Below are positions 27,316-36,695 of a stretch of DNA of 64,000 bases, in pieces. The DNA comes from Mariniplasma anaerobium (GTDB lineage: Bacteria > Bacillota_I > Bacilli_A > Acholeplasmatales > Acholeplasmataceae). The stretch lies in contig NZ_AP024412.1 of the NCBI RefSeq assembly GCF_016865445.1, forward strand, positions 496,001-560,000, in the 5' to 3' direction. The position numbers and the translations under genes were made by a program. Position 1 is the stretch's first letter. The number at the start of each line of letters is the position of its first letter. The notes beneath the pieces are model-generated. The model saw only the letters and a program-made list of their open reading frames with translations. It was not told the origin of the DNA and did no database searches.

Positions 27316-29028
27316 TTACATTTTTTTTTGAAGTGTTTTAAGGACTTCTTTTTCATTTTGTGCATCTAAAAGCTTTTCAGCTAATAAAACTAATTGTTTA
27401 TGGTTATGTTGTAATATTTTATTTTTAACTCCAGGTATCAAAGAAGAAGTCATTGATAATTCATCAACACCTAAACCAATCAATAGACATGCGCCTAGTG
27501 GATCAGATGCCATTTCACCACATACAGAAGTTTTTTTACCATGAGCTTTTGCTGCTTTAGTAACCATATGAATTAATCTAAGTATAGATGGATGAAAAGG
27601 TTGATTTAAATAATCAAGATTTGCATTTAATCTATCAGCTGCAAATGTATATTGAATTAAGTCATTAGTTCCAATAGAGAAGAAGTCACATACACTTGCA
27701 AGTTGATCAGCAATAATTGCTGCTGATGGAATTTCAATCATTATACCTAATTCAAAAGGTTTATATAAAATTTTATTTTCTTTAAATTCTTTTTCAACTT
27801 GATGAACGATTTTTTGTAGTTTCATAAATTCATCTTTTGTTGAAATCATCGGAAACATAACTTTTAAATATCCATAATGACTTGCTCTTAAGAGTGCTCT
27901 GATTTGGATTTTAAAAATATCTAAATGAGATAAAGATAGTCTAGCACCTCTATTACCTAATGCTGGATTACTTTCAGCAGGAAGTTTTAAATAAGGAAGC
28001 AGTTTATCTCCGCCTACATCAAGTGTACGAATAATTACAGGTTTGTCTTTAAAAGATTCTAGCACTTTTTTATATTCTAAAAATTGTTCTTCTTCACTAG
28101 GAAATTCATAACGATCTAAAAATAAAACTTCAGTTCTAAATAAACCTACGCCATATGCATTTTGATCAAGTGCTTGCGTAAGATCTTTTGAAGATCCAAT
28201 ATTTGCGAGTAGTTCGACTTCTATACCATCCGTTGTAATTGAACGAACTGTCTTAATTGATTTAAGTTTTTGTTTTTCTAATTGAAAACTAAAATATTTA
28301 TCTTTGTATTGCAATAAAGTTTCTTTTGTATAAGATCGTATAAGTTTTCCATCAACAGCATCAAGTATGATTTGATCCTTATCATTTACTGTATCCATTA
28401 AGTTATCAACACCTACTAATGCTGGAATACCTAATAAACGAGCGATAATCGAGCTGTGAGAGTTTTTTCCACCAGCCTCTGATATAATACCTAAAATATA
28501 TTTTGGATTGATTTGAGCAGCTTCAGAAGCTGTAATTTCATGTGCTGCTAAAATGACTTTGTGTTCTATATTTTGTATATCAATCATTTGAATGTTTAAA
28601 TGATTTTTTATGATGCGATCTGATACTTCTAAAAGATCAGATGCTCTTTGTCTAATGTATTCGTCTTGAATATCTTTAAATAGTTCAAGTATAGAATCTA
28701 CAACAAATCTTATAGCATAAGTTAGATTACAAGATTCACTTTTTATTTTATCTTCAACTTGAGAAATAACCTCTGGGTCTCTAGCTATTGTGATGTGTGC
28801 ATCAAAGATTGCAAGTGTCTCAGCATCGAATTTTTTTGCGTTTATTTTTTTTAAGTGTTCTAATTGAACTACTGTTTTTTCTATGGCTTCATGGAGATAT
28901 GAAATTTCATTTTCTATATTTTTAATAGTGACTTTGGATGTGTCAATGGTTTGCTGATCGATTTTTAAAATCTTACCAATTGCATATCCTGAATTTGCGA
29001 TAATTCCTTTTAGCATAATTTGTGTCAC
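27316..29028 (-). CDS. ptsI: PTS enzyme I
   Basis: Phosphoenolpyruvate-protein phosphotransferase: moves phosphate from PEP to HPr. The phospho-His is His191 in GGKNSHSSIIAR. The C-terminal PEP-binding barrel carries GVGLFRTEVLF, RTLDVGGDK, GNRGARLSL, FFSIGTNDLIQYT and the Cys in CGEMASDP. The 570-residue length is normal. It follows crr by 9 bases. No ptsH (HPr) lies nearby, so HPr is made elsewhere. Confidence 0.96.
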   Translation of the reverse strand: MTQIMLKGIIANSGYAIGKILKIDQQTIDTSKVTIKNIENEISYLHEAIEKTVVQLEHLKKINAKKFDAETLAIFDAHITIARDPEVISQVEDKIKSESCNLTYAIRFVVDSILELFKDIQDEYIRQRASDLLEVSDRIIKNHLNIQMIDIQNIEHKVILAAHEITASEAAQINPKYILGIISEAGGKNSHSSIIARLLGIPALVGVDNLMDTVNDKDQIILDAVDGKLIRSYTKETLLQYKDKYFSFQLEKQKLKSIKTVRSITTDGIEVELLANIGSSKDLTQALDQNAYGVGLFRTEVLFLDRYEFPSEEEQFLEYKKVLESFKDKPVIIRTLDVGGDKLLPYLKLPAESNPALGNRGARLSLSHLDIFKIQIRALLRASHYGYLKVMFPMISTKDEFMKLQKIVHQVEKEFKENKILYKPFELGIMIEIPSAAIIADQLASVCDFFSIGTNDLIQYTFAADRLNANLDYLNQPFHPSILRLIHMVTKAAKAHGKKTSVCGEMASDPLGACLLIGLGVDELSMTSSLIPGVKNKILQHNHKQLVLLAEKLLDAQNEKEVLKTLQKKM

Positions 29029-29037
29029 TCCCTTGTT

Positions 29038-29469
29038 TTATAAAATACCTAATTCTATTGAATCTTCACATTCACTTAAAATTTGTAGTGTATGCTTTTG
29101 AACAAAAACTATTGGAATTTGATAATCATCTTCATGATAATCACTAAAATCAAAATTAAGTGATAAGAGTTTATCTCCCTCTGATACTGTGTCACCTAAT
29201 TTGACATATAGATTAAATAAATCTTTATGTCGTATCTTTTCTGTTAATCCAACATGTATTAATATATCAAGATTTTCAGTAGAAACTGCAATTGCATGTA
29301 AAGTAGGATATATCATTTTTATTTTACCACAAATTGGTGAGTAGATATGCTTATCTTTTGGTTTTACTAAAAATCCTGGACCTAATAATTTTTGACTAAA
29401 AATATCATCAGATGCTTTTGTGATATCTAAATATTCTCCCTTGATGGGTTTTCTAAAATGGATATTCAT
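29038..29469 (-). CDS. crr: PTS glucose-type EIIA component
   Basis: A stand-alone EIIA of the glucose family, 143 residues. The active-site His72 lies in LDILIHVGL, with the second active-site His58 in TLHAIAV. It carries phosphate from HPr to a sugar-specific EIIB domain; no EIIBC is in the window. First gene of the crr-ptsI transcript, behind a near-consensus promoter. Confidence 0.9.
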   Translation of the reverse strand: MNIHFRKPIKGEYLDITKASDDIFSQKLLGPGFLVKPKDKHIYSPICGKIKMIYPTLHAIAVSTENLDILIHVGLTEKIRHKDLFNLYVKLGDTVSEGDKLLSLNFDFSDYHEDDYQIPIVFVQKHTLQILSECEDSIELGIL

Positions 29470-29499
29470 TTTTGTTCCTACTTTCGGTTTATAAGTTTA

Positions 29500-29527
29500 A
29501 TTATAACTTATTTTTAAACGATGTCAA
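29500..29527 (-). promoter_or_regulatory. Consensus promoter of crr-ptsI with overlapping inverted repeat
   Basis: On the minus strand, TTGACA (29527-29522), a 16-bp spacer and TATAAT (29505-29500). A 7-bp inverted repeat, ataagtt/aacttat (29491-29497 and 29505-29511), flanks the -10 and may be an operator. Confidence 0.82.
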
Positions 29528-29571
29528 ACTAAAGTTTAAGAGTTGTTTTTTAACATTTATTGTTCAATATT

Positions 29572-29580
29572 TGTTATAAT
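29572..29580 (+). promoter_or_regulatory. Extended -10 promoter of mrp
   Basis: TGTTATAAT with TATAAT at 29575-29580. It rules out a translation start at ATG 29560, which lies upstream of the -10. Confidence 0.72.
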
Positions 29581-29598
29581 ATCTATGAGGTGAATGAT

Positions 29599-30597
29599 AT
29601 GACGACATATGATGAATTAAAAAAGAAGATTGAAACGATTATTGATCCAGGTTTTAATAAAACACTTGGTGAAGTAAATGGTGTTAAAAAGCTTGTAGTT
29701 GGGCCAACGGGAGTTGTAGAAGCTGAGATTTATTTAAAGGACCAAACTAAGTTCGAACAACAAGTGAAAATCGAAATTATTAAGTTAGTAAAAATCGAAT
29801 TGGGATTTCCTGGAATAAAAATAGTATTCTTTGAATCTTTATTTGTACCTGAAGGAGAAAAAGCAATTAAGTATTTAGCAATTGCCTCAGGTAAAGGTGG
29901 CGTTGGTAAATCAACAGTTACAGCAAATTTAGCAGCTGCACTTATAAGAGCTGGTAAAAAAATAGGTATTATTGATGCAGATGTTTATGGACCAAGTATA
30001 CCTAATGTTTTACAATTAGACATTAAGCCGTTAGAAGCTACAAAAGATGAACTAATGATTCCGTTGGAAAAAGATGGTATTCAAGTAATTTCTACTGAAT
30101 TTTTTATGCCACCAGAAAAACCATTAATGTGGAGAGGACCTATGTTAGGTAAGATGCTCGTACATTTCTTTAATGGAGTTAAATGGCAAGAAGATATTGA
30201 TATGATATTAATTGATCTTCCACCTGGAACTGGTGATGTTGCATTAGATGTTAAATCTTATGTACCAAAAAGTAGAGTAATGGTTGTTACCACACCACAT
30301 ATTAATGCGAGTAACATTGCTGTTAAAGCAGGAATTGGTGCACAAAATATTGGACATGAAGTAATTGGTGTTGTTGAAAACATGAGTTATTACTTTAATG
30401 AATGTAGTCAAAAAAGGGAATTCTTATTTGGTCAAGGTGGCGGAGATTCTGTTGCTAAAAGACTAGGTGTTAAAGTTTTTGGACAAGTACCAATTGGACA
30501 ACCTTTAGATAAATCTTATATCTTTAGTGGAAAAGAAGAAGCGGGAAAAGTTTATGACGCTATTGCTAAAGAAGTTTTAAGAGAAATGGAAATGTAA
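29599..30597 (+). CDS. mrp: Mrp/ApbC-family iron-sulfur cluster carrier ATPase
   Basis: A P-loop NTPase that carries Fe-S clusters. An N-terminal MIP18/DUF59-like domain (about 1-80) precedes the ParA/MinD-like domain with deviant Walker A GKGGVGKST from 98, the DADVYGPSIPN box, and DLPPGTGD. The C-terminal Cys pair found in many Mrp proteins is not evident; VENMSYYFNECSQK keeps only one Cys. The start ATG 29599 has gaggtga 6 bases upstream. Confidence 0.9.
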   Translation: MTTYDELKKKIETIIDPGFNKTLGEVNGVKKLVVGPTGVVEAEIYLKDQTKFEQQVKIEIIKLVKIELGFPGIKIVFFESLFVPEGEKAIKYLAIASGKGGVGKSTVTANLAAALIRAGKKIGIIDADVYGPSIPNVLQLDIKPLEATKDELMIPLEKDGIQVISTEFFMPPEKPLMWRGPMLGKMLVHFFNGVKWQEDIDMILIDLPPGTGDVALDVKSYVPKSRVMVVTTPHINASNIAVKAGIGAQNIGHEVIGVVENMSYYFNECSQKREFLFGQGGGDSVAKRLGVKVFGQVPIGQPLDKSYIFSGKEEAGKVYDAIAKEVLREMEM

Positions 30598-30609
30598 TTT
30601 AAGATAATA

Positions 30610-30650
30610 AAAGATACCTTCATCAATTGAGATGATAGGTATCTTTTTTT
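30610..30650. terminator. Bidirectional terminator between mrp and gcvPB
   Basis: aaagatacct (30610-30619) pairs with aggtatcttt (30637-30646), with an inner tcatc/gatga stem. Flanking A and T runs serve both strands. Confidence 0.88.
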
Positions 30651-30653
30651 ATT

Positions 30654-32102
30654 TTAGTGAATATCTTTATATTTTAAGATTGGATTTTTAACTGCTTTAA
30701 CTTCGTCTAATCGTCTAACTAAAGTACTATGTGGAGCATTTTTTACAATTTCAGGATCTGAAATGGATTCCCTAGCTACGACTCTCATGATATTTATAAA
30801 TGCATCAAGTGTATCTTTTGATTCGACTTCAGTTGGTTCAATCATCATAGATTGATGGAAGATTAAAGGAAAGTAAATGGTAGGTGCATGATATCCATAA
30901 TCAAGTAATCGTTTAGCGATATCAAGTGTTTTAACACCTGTTGATTTATCTTTTAATCCATCAAAAACAAATTCATGCATACAATGTCCTTGGATAGGAA
31001 GTTCATAAAGATCTTTTAAGGAATCTTTGATATAGTTTGCGTTTAAGACTGCAAGTCCACCAATATCCTTTAAGTTTTCTTTTCCTAGTGTTCTTAAGTA
31101 AACATAAGCTCTTAAATAAACACTGACATTTCCATAAAACATGCCTAAACTGCCAATAGAATCTTTTGCAAGATCTAGGGCATATGCATCACCTTTTTTA
31201 ACGACAATAGGATTAGGTAGGAATTCAACTAATTTTTCACAAACACCAACTGGACCAGATCCTGGACCACCACCACCATGTGGTGTAGAAAAAGTTTTGT
31301 GAAGATTGATATGAGTTATGTCAAAGCCCATGTCACCAGGTTTAGCACGTCCTAACAAGGCGTTTAAGTTGGCACCATCATAATATAGAAGACCACCGGC
31401 TTGATGAACCAATTTAGAAATTTCTGATATGTCTTTTTCAAAGATACCTGCAGTATTTGGATTGGTTAGCATAAGTCCAGCAATTTCGTCTGATAAGACT
31501 TCTTTTAAAGCTTCAACATTTACTGTTCCATCAGGATTTGATTTAATCTCTACAACTTCAAAACCACAAACAGTTGCACTTGCTGGGTTTGTGCCATGAG
31601 CTGAATCAGGAACTATAATTTTAGTTCTCTTTAAATCATTATGTTTTTCATGATAAGCTTTAATAATCATTAAACCTGCAAGTTCACCATGTGCACCTGC
31701 AAAAGGATTAAGAGAATAAGCTTTTAATCCAGATATTTCTGATAAGATTTCTTGTGTTTCATAATAAATCTTTAATAGACCTTGTGTTGTAGAATCTGGT
31801 TGTAGAGGATGAATGTTAGCAAATCCATTTAAAGTTGCAAGTTCATCATTAATTTTAGGATTGTATTTCATCGTACAAGATCCAAGAGGATAAAATCCTG
31901 TTTCAACACCAAAGTTTTTTTGACTGACATTTGTATAATGTCTAACTACATCAAATTCTGAAACTTCAGGAAGTTCGGCTGATGTTTCTCTTAATAAGTG
32001 AGCAGGTAGATGAATTTCTTTTAAATGTTTAGGTTGGTATTGGTATCCAATTCTATCTTTTCTAGATAAATCAAAAATCAAAGTATCATAAAGTTTTGTC
32101 AT
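30654..32102 (-). CDS. gcvPB: Glycine dehydrogenase (decarboxylating) subunit 2
   Basis: The PLP-binding half of the P protein of the glycine cleavage system. The PLP lysine is Lys269 in HINLHKTFSTPHGGGGPG. Other conserved segments are YPLGSCTMKYNP and SAHGTNPASA. At 482 residues it matches the split bacterial form. It overlaps gcvPA by 4 bases; the two subunits form a heterotetramer. Confidence 0.96.
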   Translation of the reverse strand: MTKLYDTLIFDLSRKDRIGYQYQPKHLKEIHLPAHLLRETSAELPEVSEFDVVRHYTNVSQKNFGVETGFYPLGSCTMKYNPKINDELATLNGFANIHPLQPDSTTQGLLKIYYETQEILSEISGLKAYSLNPFAGAHGELAGLMIIKAYHEKHNDLKRTKIIVPDSAHGTNPASATVCGFEVVEIKSNPDGTVNVEALKEVLSDEIAGLMLTNPNTAGIFEKDISEISKLVHQAGGLLYYDGANLNALLGRAKPGDMGFDITHINLHKTFSTPHGGGGPGSGPVGVCEKLVEFLPNPIVVKKGDAYALDLAKDSIGSLGMFYGNVSVYLRAYVYLRTLGKENLKDIGGLAVLNANYIKDSLKDLYELPIQGHCMHEFVFDGLKDKSTGVKTLDIAKRLLDYGYHAPTIYFPLIFHQSMMIEPTEVESKDTLDAFINIMRVVARESISDPEIVKNAPHSTLVRRLDEVKAVKNPILKYKDIH

Positions 32103-33412
32103 TTGAAGTTCACCACCATTTCAACAAGTAGATCAATTTCTTCTTGAGTTCTTTTTTCTGTGACTGCAAATAATAAGTTATTATCCCCTATATGAAGAGG
32201 ACCTAAAATACCATGATCTATTAAATATGTATCAAAAGCTTTGACATCAAAGCTTGCTTTTAAAACAAATTCTTTAAAGAAAGGTTGGTTATATACAATT
32301 TCAAATTTTTTAGTTTCTAATAAGTTCTTATATAAATAATGTGCACCATTTAAAGATTCTGATGCGAATAATTTAAATCCATTTTTACCGACTAATGATA
32401 GATATATAGTCACAAATAATGCATTTAAAGATTGATTTGAACAAATATTAGAATTTGCTTTAGCACGTCTAATGTGTTGTTCTCTAGCTTGAAGCGTTAA
32501 TACAAAAGCTCGTTTACCATCAACATCAGTTGTAATACCGCAAATACGTCCAGGCATTTTTCTAACAAGTTTTTGTTTAGTTGCTAAATACCCAATATAA
32601 GCACCACCAAATGATAAAGGAACGCCTAATGCTTGTAAGTCTCCACAAGCAATATCTGCATCAAGTTCACCAGGTGTTTTTAATAAAGCTAAAGATTGAC
32701 CTTCTTGATTTAGAATAAACAAGGCATCTTCTTGATGAATGATTTCTCCAAGATTTTGATAATCTTCTATGATACCAAAATAATTAGGATTTGAAACAAT
32801 CACACCCATTTTATCTTTAATATTTTCTTTTATGAATGCTTGGTCAGTTACACCATCAATACTTGGAATTAGAATTACATTTATATTTCTATATCTAGCA
32901 TAGGTTTTAATGACATCAATAATCTTAGGATTCATCGTTGAACTAACTAAAATATCTGACTTTTTAGTTTGAGCATAAGCCATAAACATAGCTTCAGCTG
33001 TAGAAGTAGCACCATCATACATAGATGCATTTGAAACATCCATGCCTGTTAATTCACAAACCATGGATTGATATTCAAAAATATATTGTAGTGTCCCTTG
33101 AGCAACCTCAGGTTGATAAGGAGTATAAGAAGTTAAAAATTCTTGACGAGAAACAAGCGCCTTAACAGCACTTGGTGTATAGTGATCATAACTACCTGCA
33201 CCTCTAAAGATTAAAAGTTCTTTATTTTGATTTGCAAGTTCTTGCATATGTTTGGTTAATTCCCAATCCCCTAATTGACTAGGGACATGATAATCTTTTT
33301 TTAATCTTAATGCCTCTGGAATAGAGCAAAATAGATCATCAATAGAAGATGCTTGAATTTTTTCAAGCATCTCATTTATATCATTTTGTGTGTGGGGTAA
33401 ATATTTATGCAT
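32099..33412 (-). CDS. gcvPA: Glycine dehydrogenase (decarboxylating) subunit 1
   Basis: The N-terminal-type half of the P protein, 437 residues. It has the family start (YLPHTQNDINEMLEKI), GAGSYDHYTPSAV, and YTPYQPEVAQGTLQYIFEYQ. It lacks the PLP lysine, as expected for subunit 1. It lies 4 bases after gcvH and overlaps gcvPB. Confidence 0.96.
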   Translation of the reverse strand: MHKYLPHTQNDINEMLEKIQASSIDDLFCSIPEALRLKKDYHVPSQLGDWELTKHMQELANQNKELLIFRGAGSYDHYTPSAVKALVSRQEFLTSYTPYQPEVAQGTLQYIFEYQSMVCELTGMDVSNASMYDGATSTAEAMFMAYAQTKKSDILVSSTMNPKIIDVIKTYARYRNINVILIPSIDGVTDQAFIKENIKDKMGVIVSNPNYFGIIEDYQNLGEIIHQEDALFILNQEGQSLALLKTPGELDADIACGDLQALGVPLSFGGAYIGYLATKQKLVRKMPGRICGITTDVDGKRAFVLTLQAREQHIRRAKANSNICSNQSLNALFVTIYLSLVGKNGFKLFASESLNGAHYLYKNLLETKKFEIVYNQPFFKEFVLKASFDVKAFDTYLIDHGILGPLHIGDNNLLFAVTEKRTQEEIDLLVEMVVNFK

Positions 33413-33416
33413 GCTT

Positions 33417-33785
33417 TTAGTCTTCTTCTTTATATTCAGAATCTTTTAATAAACTATCCAACTCTTTTTCATCTAAGATTTCAAGTTTTACAATCCAACT
33501 TCCATAAGGGTCTGAATTTAATAATTCTGGTGTGTTTTCTAGTGCACTATTTACTTCTAAGATTTTTCCAGATATAGGTAGATACATGTCAGATGCAGCT
33601 TTTACAGATTCAACTGCTCCAAAACTTTCTCCTTTTTTTATTGTTTGACCAACTTGAGGTAATTCAATAAAAACGACATCCCCAAGATTATCTTGTGCAT
33701 GATCAGAGATACCAACCGTTGCAGTTTTTCCATCTACATTCAACCATTCATGCGATTTCGCATATAATAACCCTTTTTTAATCAT
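33417..33785 (-). CDS. gcvH: Glycine cleavage system H protein
   Basis: The lipoyl carrier of the complex, 122 residues. The lipoylated lysine is Lys62 in GAVESVKAASDMYLP; SHEWLNVDG near the N-terminus and SYGSWIVK-like DPYGSWIVKLE near the end are typical. It follows gcvT by 1 base. Function needs lipoylation enzymes not present in the window. Confidence 0.96.
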   Translation of the reverse strand: MIKKGLLYAKSHEWLNVDGKTATVGISDHAQDNLGDVVFIELPQVGQTIKKGESFGAVESVKAASDMYLPISGKILEVNSALENTPELLNSDPYGSWIVKLEILDEKELDSLLKDSEYKEED

Positions 33786-33786
33786 C

Positions 33787-34875
33787 TTAAAAGCCTCCTA
33801 ATTTTTTATAGTTTTTTGTATAAAATTTTTTATCTCTAATGCTCGCAGGCACCATTTTATTTCTTATCTTGATAGATATTTCAGTACCAAGCTTTCCGTA
33901 TTCTTTTTCAATTAAAGCTAGACCAATTGGTTTTTCAAATCCTGCCAGTAAATAACCAGTTGTTACATGCCCAATAAGTTTTTCATCTTTATAGACTTCA
34001 TAATCATGTCTAGGAATATTTTTTTCTAGAAGTTCAAACCCAACTAATTTTCTAGTTTTTTCTTCCTTATGTTTAATGCAAGCCTCTTTTCCAATGAAAT
34101 TCATTTTATCTAATTTAACCGCAAATCCTAAACCGGCTTCATAAGGTGTGATTGTCTCACTAATTTCCTGACCATATAATGGAAGATTTGCTTGAAATCT
34201 CAAGGTATCTCTTGCACCTAGACCACAAGGTGTAACATCAAGAGCAAGTGAGTCATTCCATAGATCAATAATAAAATTGTGATATCCATATATTTCAAAT
34301 CCATCTTCACCAGTATATCCAGTTCTAGATACAATCACATGACCTTCTTTGTAAGGAACAACCTTATAATGCATAAAAGATAAATCTGAAACAGTCGCAT
34401 CAAGAATCTTATCGATAATATCTTGAGTCTTTGGTCCTTGGATTGCAATTTGAGAAAAATTATCAGAAATATCTCTAGCTACACAATCAAAACCATCAAC
34501 TTTTGATGAAACCCAATCAAAATCTTTTTCTTTATTACCTGCATTAACAACAAGTAATATATTTTCTTTGCCAATTACATAAACTAATAAATCATCAAGT
34601 GGATATCCTTGTTCATTTAAGAGAAGTGTATAAGTGACTTTACTTAAATCATCAACAATGATATTTGACACTAAATAATTAACAAATGTTAGGGCATCTT
34701 TACCCTCAATTAAAAATTCACCCATGTGTGAAACGTCAAAAACACCCATATGTGTTCGAACGCTGTGGTGTTCTGATTGTATGCCTTGATAATAGACAGG
34801 CATTAAATAACCTGCATACTCAATCATTTTTGAGTTTAACTTTAGGTGGTGTTCGTACAAACTAGTTTTTTTCAT
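33787..34875 (-). CDS. gcvT: Aminomethyltransferase (glycine cleavage T protein)
   Basis: Transfers the methylene group from the H-protein arm to tetrahydrofolate and releases ammonia. 362 residues with the GcvT features GVFDVSHMGEF, YTLLLNEQGYPLDDLLVY, SRTGYTGEDGFEIY and GLGARDTLR. First gene of gcvT-H-PA-PB; Shine-Dalgarno ggga on the minus strand. There is no room for a glycine riboswitch between promoter and start. Confidence 0.96.
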   Translation of the reverse strand: MKKTSLYEHHLKLNSKMIEYAGYLMPVYYQGIQSEHHSVRTHMGVFDVSHMGEFLIEGKDALTFVNYLVSNIIVDDLSKVTYTLLLNEQGYPLDDLLVYVIGKENILLVVNAGNKEKDFDWVSSKVDGFDCVARDISDNFSQIAIQGPKTQDIIDKILDATVSDLSFMHYKVVPYKEGHVIVSRTGYTGEDGFEIYGYHNFIIDLWNDSLALDVTPCGLGARDTLRFQANLPLYGQEISETITPYEAGLGFAVKLDKMNFIGKEACIKHKEEKTRKLVGFELLEKNIPRHDYEVYKDEKLIGHVTTGYLLAGFEKPIGLALIEKEYGKLGTEISIKIRNKMVPASIRDKKFYTKNYKKLGGF

Positions 34876-34906
34876 GTTTATCTCCCAAAATCGAATTTAC
34901 AATCTA

Positions 34907-34912
34907 ATTATA
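34907..34912 (-). promoter_or_regulatory. -10 element of the glycine cleavage operon
   Basis: Minus-strand TATAAT 32 bases before gcvT; no clear -35. Confidence 0.5.
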
Positions 34913-34975
34913 CATCATATTTTAATATTTAAAATAGAATGTACATAAATTTTATTTTATTTATTATAAAAATAA

Positions 34976-35001
34976 GTAAAACGCTTTCTTTGTTGTATAA
35001 T
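34976..35001 (+). promoter_or_regulatory. Promoter with cre-like site before hydrolase gene
   Basis: TATAAT at 34996-35001. GTAAAACGCTTTC (34976-34988) resembles a catabolite-responsive element except for the leading TG, and overlaps the -35 region, so it would repress. Confidence 0.4.
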
Positions 35002-35022
35002 AAAGTCAAAGGAGTGGATAAA

Positions 35023-35817
35023 ATGTTAATAAATGGTATATTATTTCACGTTAAACGTGATGAAGTTGAAAATGCAAAAGCAACCGTTATTATTACACAT
35101 GGTATTGCAGAGCATAGTGGGAGATATGATGCGTTGACTAAAGCATTAAATGATGCATCTTATACAGTTGTTAGATATGATATTAGAGGGCATGGCCAAA
35201 GTCAAGGTAAACGTGGTAAACTTAAATCTTTTCATCAACCAATTGATGATCTTCATGTTCTAGTAGAAATGGAGAAAAAATTAAATCCTAAAAAGTTGTT
35301 TATTCTGGGACACTCTATGGGTGGAACAATTGTAAATATGTATGGTGTTACTTATCATGACGTAGATGGTATTATTTCTAGTGCGGCAGCATCTTATTTT
35401 GTTAAAGATGTCCTACCTTTTAGAATAATTGGGTATAAATGGTTAGGCTTTTTATCTAAAAAGAATGACTTTTCTGATGGCCAATTATCAAGAATAAAAG
35501 CTGTAGAAGAAGCTTATGAAAATGATCCACTTAATTTAAAGAACTTTTATTTTTCTCTAGCTGGAAATATGATGGTAAGTGGTGTTAGATATTTAAATAG
35601 ACATATTAAATCTTATCAAACACCAGTTTTATTCTTACATGGTGAAGCAGATAAGATTGTACCTGTTGAATTTAGCAAGAGATTATATAATCTAGTTCCT
35701 GTAGAAGATAAAGAAATCATCACTTATCCAGAATCATATCATGAAATTTTAAATGATCTTGATCAAGAATTAGTTAGAAAAGATATTATTAAATGGTTAA
35801 ATAAAAAGACTAAATAA
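35023..35817 (+). CDS. Alpha/beta hydrolase, lysophospholipase/monoacylglycerol lipase-like
   Basis: A 264-residue serine hydrolase of the Hydrolase_4 type. Nucleophile Ser98 in GHSMGG, oxyanion segment THGIAEHSGRY, catalytic Asp in LHGEADKIVP and His in ESYHEIL. Probably hydrolyses mono- or lysoglycerolipids at the membrane. The start ATG 35023 is behind aaaggag; a longer frame from 34939 begins upstream of the -10 and is rejected. Followed closely by the dehydrogenase gene. Confidence 0.9.
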   Translation: MLINGILFHVKRDEVENAKATVIITHGIAEHSGRYDALTKALNDASYTVVRYDIRGHGQSQGKRGKLKSFHQPIDDLHVLVEMEKKLNPKKLFILGHSMGGTIVNMYGVTYHDVDGIISSAAASYFVKDVLPFRIIGYKWLGFLSKKNDFSDGQLSRIKAVEEAYENDPLNLKNFYFSLAGNMMVSGVRYLNRHIKSYQTPVLFLHGEADKIVPVEFSKRLYNLVPVEDKEIITYPESYHEILNDLDQELVRKDIIKWLNKKTK

Positions 35818-35831
35818 GGAGTTGTTTTAAA

Positions 35832-36683
35832 TTGAAAGTATTATGGATTGGTACAGGTGTGATGGGAGCTCCAATGGCAAAACATGTTAGAAAAGCCGGT
35901 CACACAGTTTATGCATATAATAGAACAGCATCTAAAGCTAAAGCTTTAGAACCTGATCTCATATTTTGTGATGATATAAAAAAGATTATTAAAGATGTAG
36001 ATATTATTTTTACGATCGTAGGATTTCCTCAAGATGTGAAAGATGTTTATGATACGATATTAGAAGAAGCAAATCCAAAGACCATTTGTGTTGATATGAC
36101 AACATCATCACCAACACTTGCAAAAGAAATATATAAAAAAGGTACAGCTAAAGATTTATATATTTTAGATGCTCCTGTTACAGGTGGAGATTTAGGCGCA
36201 ATCAATGGTAATTTATCGATTATGGTTGGTGGAGACATAGACACATATAAAAAAGTACTTCCTTTATTTCAAGTGATGGGAAAGACGGTTACTTATATGG
36301 GACAAGCTGGTTCTGGTATGTATGCAAAACTAGTTAATCAAACAGTAATTGCAGGTAATATCATAGGGATTGCTGAAGGTTTAACGCTTGCAAAAAGCAA
36401 GAATTTAGATTTAGATAGTATGCTTAATGTTATTGTAGGTGGTTCAGCAAGTTCATGGCAAGCTCAATTTAATGGAAGAAAAATGATTGATAAAGATTAT
36501 AAGCCAGGTTTTTTTATTAAACACTATTTAAAAGATTTAAAACTTGCAATGGATGAAAAAGAAAATCTAGATTTAAAAGTTTTAGAAACAGTTACAAAAG
36601 CTTATCAAGTTTTATCTGATAAGGGATTTAATGAGAAAGGGACACAAGCTATCATTGAATATTACATACAAAAAATGATGTAG
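35832..36683 (+). CDS. NAD(P)-dependent beta-hydroxyacid dehydrogenase (HIBADH family)
   Basis: 283 residues. Rossmann motif WIGTGVMGAPMA at the N-terminus, substrate motif DAPVTGGDLGAINGNLSIMVGG, and catalytic-lysine region GSGMYAKLVNQ, the 3-hydroxyisobutyrate/tartronate-semialdehyde reductase family. The exact substrate cannot be assigned. The start is TTG (35832) behind aaggag; no ATG is close enough. Confidence 0.88.
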   Translation: MKVLWIGTGVMGAPMAKHVRKAGHTVYAYNRTASKAKALEPDLIFCDDIKKIIKDVDIIFTIVGFPQDVKDVYDTILEEANPKTICVDMTTSSPTLAKEIYKKGTAKDLYILDAPVTGGDLGAINGNLSIMVGGDIDTYKKVLPLFQVMGKTVTYMGQAGSGMYAKLVNQTVIAGNIIGIAEGLTLAKSKNLDLDSMLNVIVGGSASSWQAQFNGRKMIDKDYKPGFFIKHYLKDLKLAMDEKENLDLKVLETVTKAYQVLSDKGFNEKGTQAIIEYYIQKMM

Positions 36684-36695
36684 GGAGTGTATGAA

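Noticed and set aside
29560-29598. ATG start for mrp at 29560
   Set aside because: It is upstream of the -10 element (29575-29580); ATG 29599 has a good Shine-Dalgarno.
34939-35022. Hydrolase extended upstream to 34939
   Set aside because: It begins before the TATAAT at 34996; the Shine-Dalgarno at about 35010 fits ATG 35023.
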